From NCBI GenBank assembly GCA_030528845.1, contig JAUMYC010000127.1, forward strand, positions 1 to 7,280: a DNA stretch of 7,280 nucleotides, in the 5' to 3' direction. This document shows positions 5,137-7,280 of the stretch, in pieces; position 1 is the stretch's first letter; each line of letters begins with the position of its first letter. A program made the position numbers and the translations under genes. The DNA is from Eubacteriales bacterium. GTDB taxonomy: Bacteria; Bacillota_A; Clostridia; Christensenellales; Aristaeellaceae. The notes beneath the pieces are model-generated. The model ran no database searches. It was not told where the DNA came from and saw only the letters and a program-made list of their open reading frames with translations.

Positions 5137-6177
5137 ATGCAGGCAAAAGAACTGACAGCCTTCCTCGCTCCGTGGCTGGAGGGCTTCCTCGCCGAACATC
5201 CCTTCGTCATCGGCGCATATCTCGCCGGTTCCTGCGCCGAGCTCGGCCCGGAGGACGACCTCGCCTCCTGCTCCGATATCGACGTCATGCTCGTCATCGA
5301 GGGCGGGGCGCGTCCCAAGCCGGGCAAGCTCCCCGATCGCGGCATGGTCATCGAGGGGACGTATATCCCTTGGGAGCAGATCTCCGACCCCGAACATGCG
5401 TTGGCCGATTATCACATCGCGCACGCGCTGCACCTCGGCCGCATCCTCTTTGACGGCGACGGCCGCCTGCATGCGCTGTGCAGCGCCGTCGCCGCGGAAT
5501 TTTCCAAGCCCGAGCGCATTCTGCAGCGGATCGACGGCGTGATCCGGAAGATCGAAGCCGGGCTCGATGCCTTCGACCCCGCGTGGCCGCTCTTCCGCCG
5601 CTGCACCTCCTTGCTCTTCGGCTCGGGCATCATGGCGCACGCCGTGCTCGTCGCCGCGCAGAAGAACCCCACCGTGCGCATGCGATACCGCGCCGCGCAT
5701 TCCGTGCTGAAAAACCTGCCCGGGGCGCAGGAGTTCCTGCTCGACGCCGCCGGATTCGGCGCGGTATCGCCCGACGAAGCCCGCCAAAGCGTGTGCAAAA
5801 TGGCCGAGCTGTTCGACTGCATGGCCCCGCTTTGCAAGACCGCCTTCCCCTTCACAAGCGACCTGCAGCGCGAGATGCGCCCGACCGCCGTGGACGACGC
5901 GCTTTCTCTCATCGACAGCGGGCTGCACCGGGAGAGCCTCTTCTGGACCTTTGCCACCTTCTCCCGCCTGATGCAGCAGGCCTGCGCAGACGCGCCGGAG
6001 CTCTACGCCCGGTGGGAAGCGCCCTTCGCCCGGCAAATGCGCCTCGTCCTGCCGGAAGATCCAAACGGCCAGCTCGAGCGCGTCCGCAGCATCCGCGCGG
6101 CGCTGCCCCGCCTGCGCGCCCTGTGCGGGGAGCTCCTGCATTTGCAGGCCTTTCCTTCCGATCAAGCGCCCATTTGA
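5137..6177 (+). CDS. Nucleotidyltransferase-fold (Pol beta superfamily) protein, substrate unknown
   Basis: The 346-residue protein carries the active-site signature of the nucleotidyltransferase fold: AYLAGSCAELG with Gly31-Ser32, then SDIDVMLVIEG with Asp47 and Asp49 as the metal-binding D-x-D pair. MVIEGTYIPWE (70-80), with Glu73, is a plausible third acidic strand. The gap from GS to D-x-D (14 residues) is slightly long. Such proteins move a nucleotidyl group from NTP to a small molecule, a protein or RNA; antibiotic adenylyltransferases are one branch. The rest, about 100-340, looks helical (for example HALHLGRILFDGDG, ERILQRIDGVIRKIE) and I cannot assign it. There is no signal peptide. 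The ATG has AAAGG at 5124-5128, 8 nt upstream. The gene lies 143 bp after the hydrolase-like gene with no clear promoter between, so read-through transcription is possible. The fold call is fairly sure; the function is not. Confidence 0.82.
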   Translation: MQAKELTAFLAPWLEGFLAEHPFVIGAYLAGSCAELGPEDDLASCSDIDVMLVIEGGARPKPGKLPDRGMVIEGTYIPWEQISDPEHALADYHIAHALHLGRILFDGDGRLHALCSAVAAEFSKPERILQRIDGVIRKIEAGLDAFDPAWPLFRRCTSLLFGSGIMAHAVLVAAQKNPTVRMRYRAAHSVLKNLPGAQEFLLDAAGFGAVSPDEARQSVCKMAELFDCMAPLCKTAFPFTSDLQREMRPTAVDDALSLIDSGLHRESLFWTFATFSRLMQQACADAPELYARWEAPFARQMRLVLPEDPNGQLERVRSIRAALPRLRALCGELLHLQAFPSDQAPI

Positions 6178-6179
6178 CG

Positions 6180-6241
6180 GGACAAACGCGTAAAATCTTG
6201 GTTTTTTGCAGGATTTTCCATCAATTTCGATGGACAAACGC
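6180..6241. promoter_or_regulatory. Pair of direct repeats upstream of aspA
   Basis: GGACAAACGC occurs at 6180-6189 and again at 6232-6241, 52 bp apart (about five helical turns). The second copy overlaps the aspA -35 box. The first copy begins three bases after the stop codon of the upstream gene. It could be a pair of regulator sites on the same DNA face; no regulator is known. Confidence 0.4.
6217..6234. promoter_or_regulatory. Inverted repeat overlapping the aspA -35 box (candidate operator)
   Basis: TCCATC (6217-6222) and GATGGA (6229-6234) form a perfect dyad around AATTTC, flanked by TTT on the left and CAAA on the right. The right half-site overlaps the -35 hexamer at 6231-6236, a typical repressor position. 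As RNA it would be a weak hairpin without a following T tract, so a DNA operator is the better reading. Confidence 0.45.
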
Positions 6242-6260
6242 CGCCTGTTGGGTGTATAAT
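6231..6260 (+). promoter_or_regulatory. Sigma-A-type promoter of aspA
   Basis: TGGACA (6231-6236, one mismatch to TTGACA) is followed after 18 bp by a perfect TATAAT (6255-6260). Transcription should start near 6267, giving a 5' UTR of about 44 nt with GGAGAGG at 6294-6300. Confidence 0.8.
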
Positions 6261-6310
6261 CCCGAACCGAACACATCCATAAGAATACAATGCGGAGAGG
6301 GTATAGAATC

Positions 6311-7280
6311 ATGCGTATTGAGAGAGATTCCATCGGCGCAGTCGAGATCCCGGACGAGGCGTATTACGGCGTGCAGACCGTCCGCGCGCAGCAGAATTTC
6401 CCGCTTTCTCACCAGATGATGCTGCCTGCGATGATCGAGAGCCTTTGCCAGATCAAAAAAGCCGCCGCCATGGCCAACTGCATGGCGGGCAGCCTTTCCA
6501 CGGAATACCGCGACGCCATCATCACGGCCTGCACGGAGATCATCCGCGGCTCTCTGCGCGATCAGTTCGTCGTCGATCCCATTCAGGGCGGCGCGGGCAC
6601 CTCGGCCAATATGAACGCCAACGAAGTCATCGCCAACCGCGCCACCGAGCTGCTCGGCGGCAAAAAGGGCGAATATATCGTGCATCCCAACGACCATGTG
6701 AACATGTCCCAGTCCACCAACGACGTCTTCCCCTCCGCCGGCAAGCTGACCACGCTCAAGCTGGTCAACCGGCTCATCCTCGCGCTGGACAGCCTGATCT
6801 CCGCGTTCTATTCCAAGGCGGAGGAATTCAAGGACATCGTCAAGCTGGGCCGCACGCAGCTGCAGGACGCCGTTCCCGTGCGCCTCGGCCAGGAATTCGC
6901 CGCCTACGCAAAGGCGCTCGAGCGCAGCGTGAGCCGCATCCGCAACGCGCGCAAGGAGATGCTCGTGCTCAACATGGGCGCGACCGCCATCGGCACCTCC
7001 ATCAATGCCACCAAGGAATACGTTGCAAACGTGTGCCGCGTGCTCGCCTATGAGCTGGGCGAAAACTTCGTGCAGGCGGAGGACCTGATCGACGCGACGC
7101 AGAACCCGGACGGCTTTGTGGAAGTCTCCGGCGCCATCAAGGGCTGCGCGCTGATCCTCTCCAAGATCTCCAACGACCTGCGCCTGCTCTCCTCCGGCCC
7201 GCGCGGCGGCTTTGAGGAGATCAAGCTGCCCGCCCGCCAGCACGGCTCCTCCATCATGCCCGGCAAGATCAACCCCGTCA
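6311..7280 (+). CDS. aspA: Aspartate ammonia-lyase, N-terminal part (3' end outside window)
   Basis: This enzyme reversibly converts L-aspartate to fumarate and ammonia, linking amino-acid catabolism to fumarate. The window holds 323 codons of a family length near 470 and the frame is open to the last base. Superfamily landmarks appear in order: GGAGTSANMNANEVIANRA (93-111), HPNDHVNMSQSTNDVFPS (125-142), KLGRTQLQDAVP (178-189), LNMGATAIGTSIN (220-232), DATQNPDGFVEVS (261-273), SNDLRLLSSGPRGG (287-300) and the catalytic serine loop GSSIMPGKINPV (312-323). GGAGTS in place of the GSGTQSNMN of class II fumarase, together with LRLLSSGPR and QLQDAVP, points to aspartase over fumarase. The ATG at 6311 has GGAGAGG about 10 nt upstream and its own promoter. 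An inverted repeat over the -35 box suggests regulation. No residue expected in this region is obviously missing. Confidence 0.96.
   Translation, partial: MRIERDSIGAVEIPDEAYYGVQTVRAQQNFPLSHQMMLPAMIESLCQIKKAAAMANCMAGSLSTEYRDAIITACTEIIRGSLRDQFVVDPIQGGAGTSANMNANEVIANRATELLGGKKGEYIVHPNDHVNMSQSTNDVFPSAGKLTTLKLVNRLILALDSLISAFYSKAEEFKDIVKLGRTQLQDAVPVRLGQEFAAYAKALERSVSRIRNARKEMLVLNMGATAIGTSINATKEYVANVCRVLAYELGENFVQAEDLIDATQNPDGFVEVSGAIKGCALILSKISNDLRLLSSGPRGGFEEIKLPARQHGSSIMPGKINPV

Noticed and set aside
6174..6196. A second aspA promoter with TTGACG and TAAAAT
   Set aside because: The spacer between the boxes is only 11 bp, too short for sigma-A.
4846..6333. A 495-codon minus-strand frame covering the nucleotidyltransferase-like gene
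   Set aside because: It is a shadow frame in GC-rich DNA. It spans the 5014-5053 palindrome and the aspA promoter, and shows no protein motif.
6221..7243. A 340-codon minus-strand frame antisense to aspA
   Set aside because: The plus strand encodes an unmistakable aspartase through the same region.

Overview
This is a GC-rich stretch of a bacterial chromosome. Third codon positions are dominated by G and C, Shine-Dalgarno sites are AGGAGG-like, and promoters follow the TTGACA/TATAAT pattern. Together with the protein types, this suggests a GC-rich anaerobic Firmicute of the class Clostridia, probably a gut lineage such as Oscillospirales or Christensenellales. The taxonomy is inference, not read from a marker gene. 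All six genes I can support lie on the + strand.

Layout: (1) 1-870, the 3' part of thrS (threonyl-tRNA synthetase), followed by a three-hairpin palindromic repeat and an intrinsic terminator. (2) 1080-1397, a promoter and a roughly 280-nt leader. The leader has an 11-codon ORF with its own ribosome site, a stable hairpin, and a nested double terminator just upstream of rsgA. (3) 1398-2387, rsgA, a ribosome-assembly GTPase, followed by a second copy of the palindromic repeat. (4) 2495-4993, a strong promoter and an 802-residue protein that looks like a divergent cytoplasmic glycoside hydrolase of the alpha-galactosidase superfamily (clan GH-D-like). A different, very long hairpin follows it. 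(5) 5137-6177, a protein with a nucleotidyltransferase (Pol beta-like) active-site signature and unknown substrate. (6) 6231-7280, a promoter with an overlapping inverted repeat and the first 323 codons of aspA (aspartate ammonia-lyase), cut by the window end.

The genes do not form one pathway. thrS, rsgA, the hydrolase-like gene and aspA each appear to be a separate transcription unit, and three have their own recognisable promoter. The nucleotidyltransferase-like gene lacks an obvious promoter and may be read through from the hydrolase-like gene.

The most interesting element is the rsgA leader. It has the architecture of a ribosome-mediated transcription attenuator (promoter, short ORF, hairpin, terminator, gene), as seen ahead of antibiotic-response genes, but here it precedes a ribosome biogenesis GTPase. 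The divergent hydrolase-like protein comes second.
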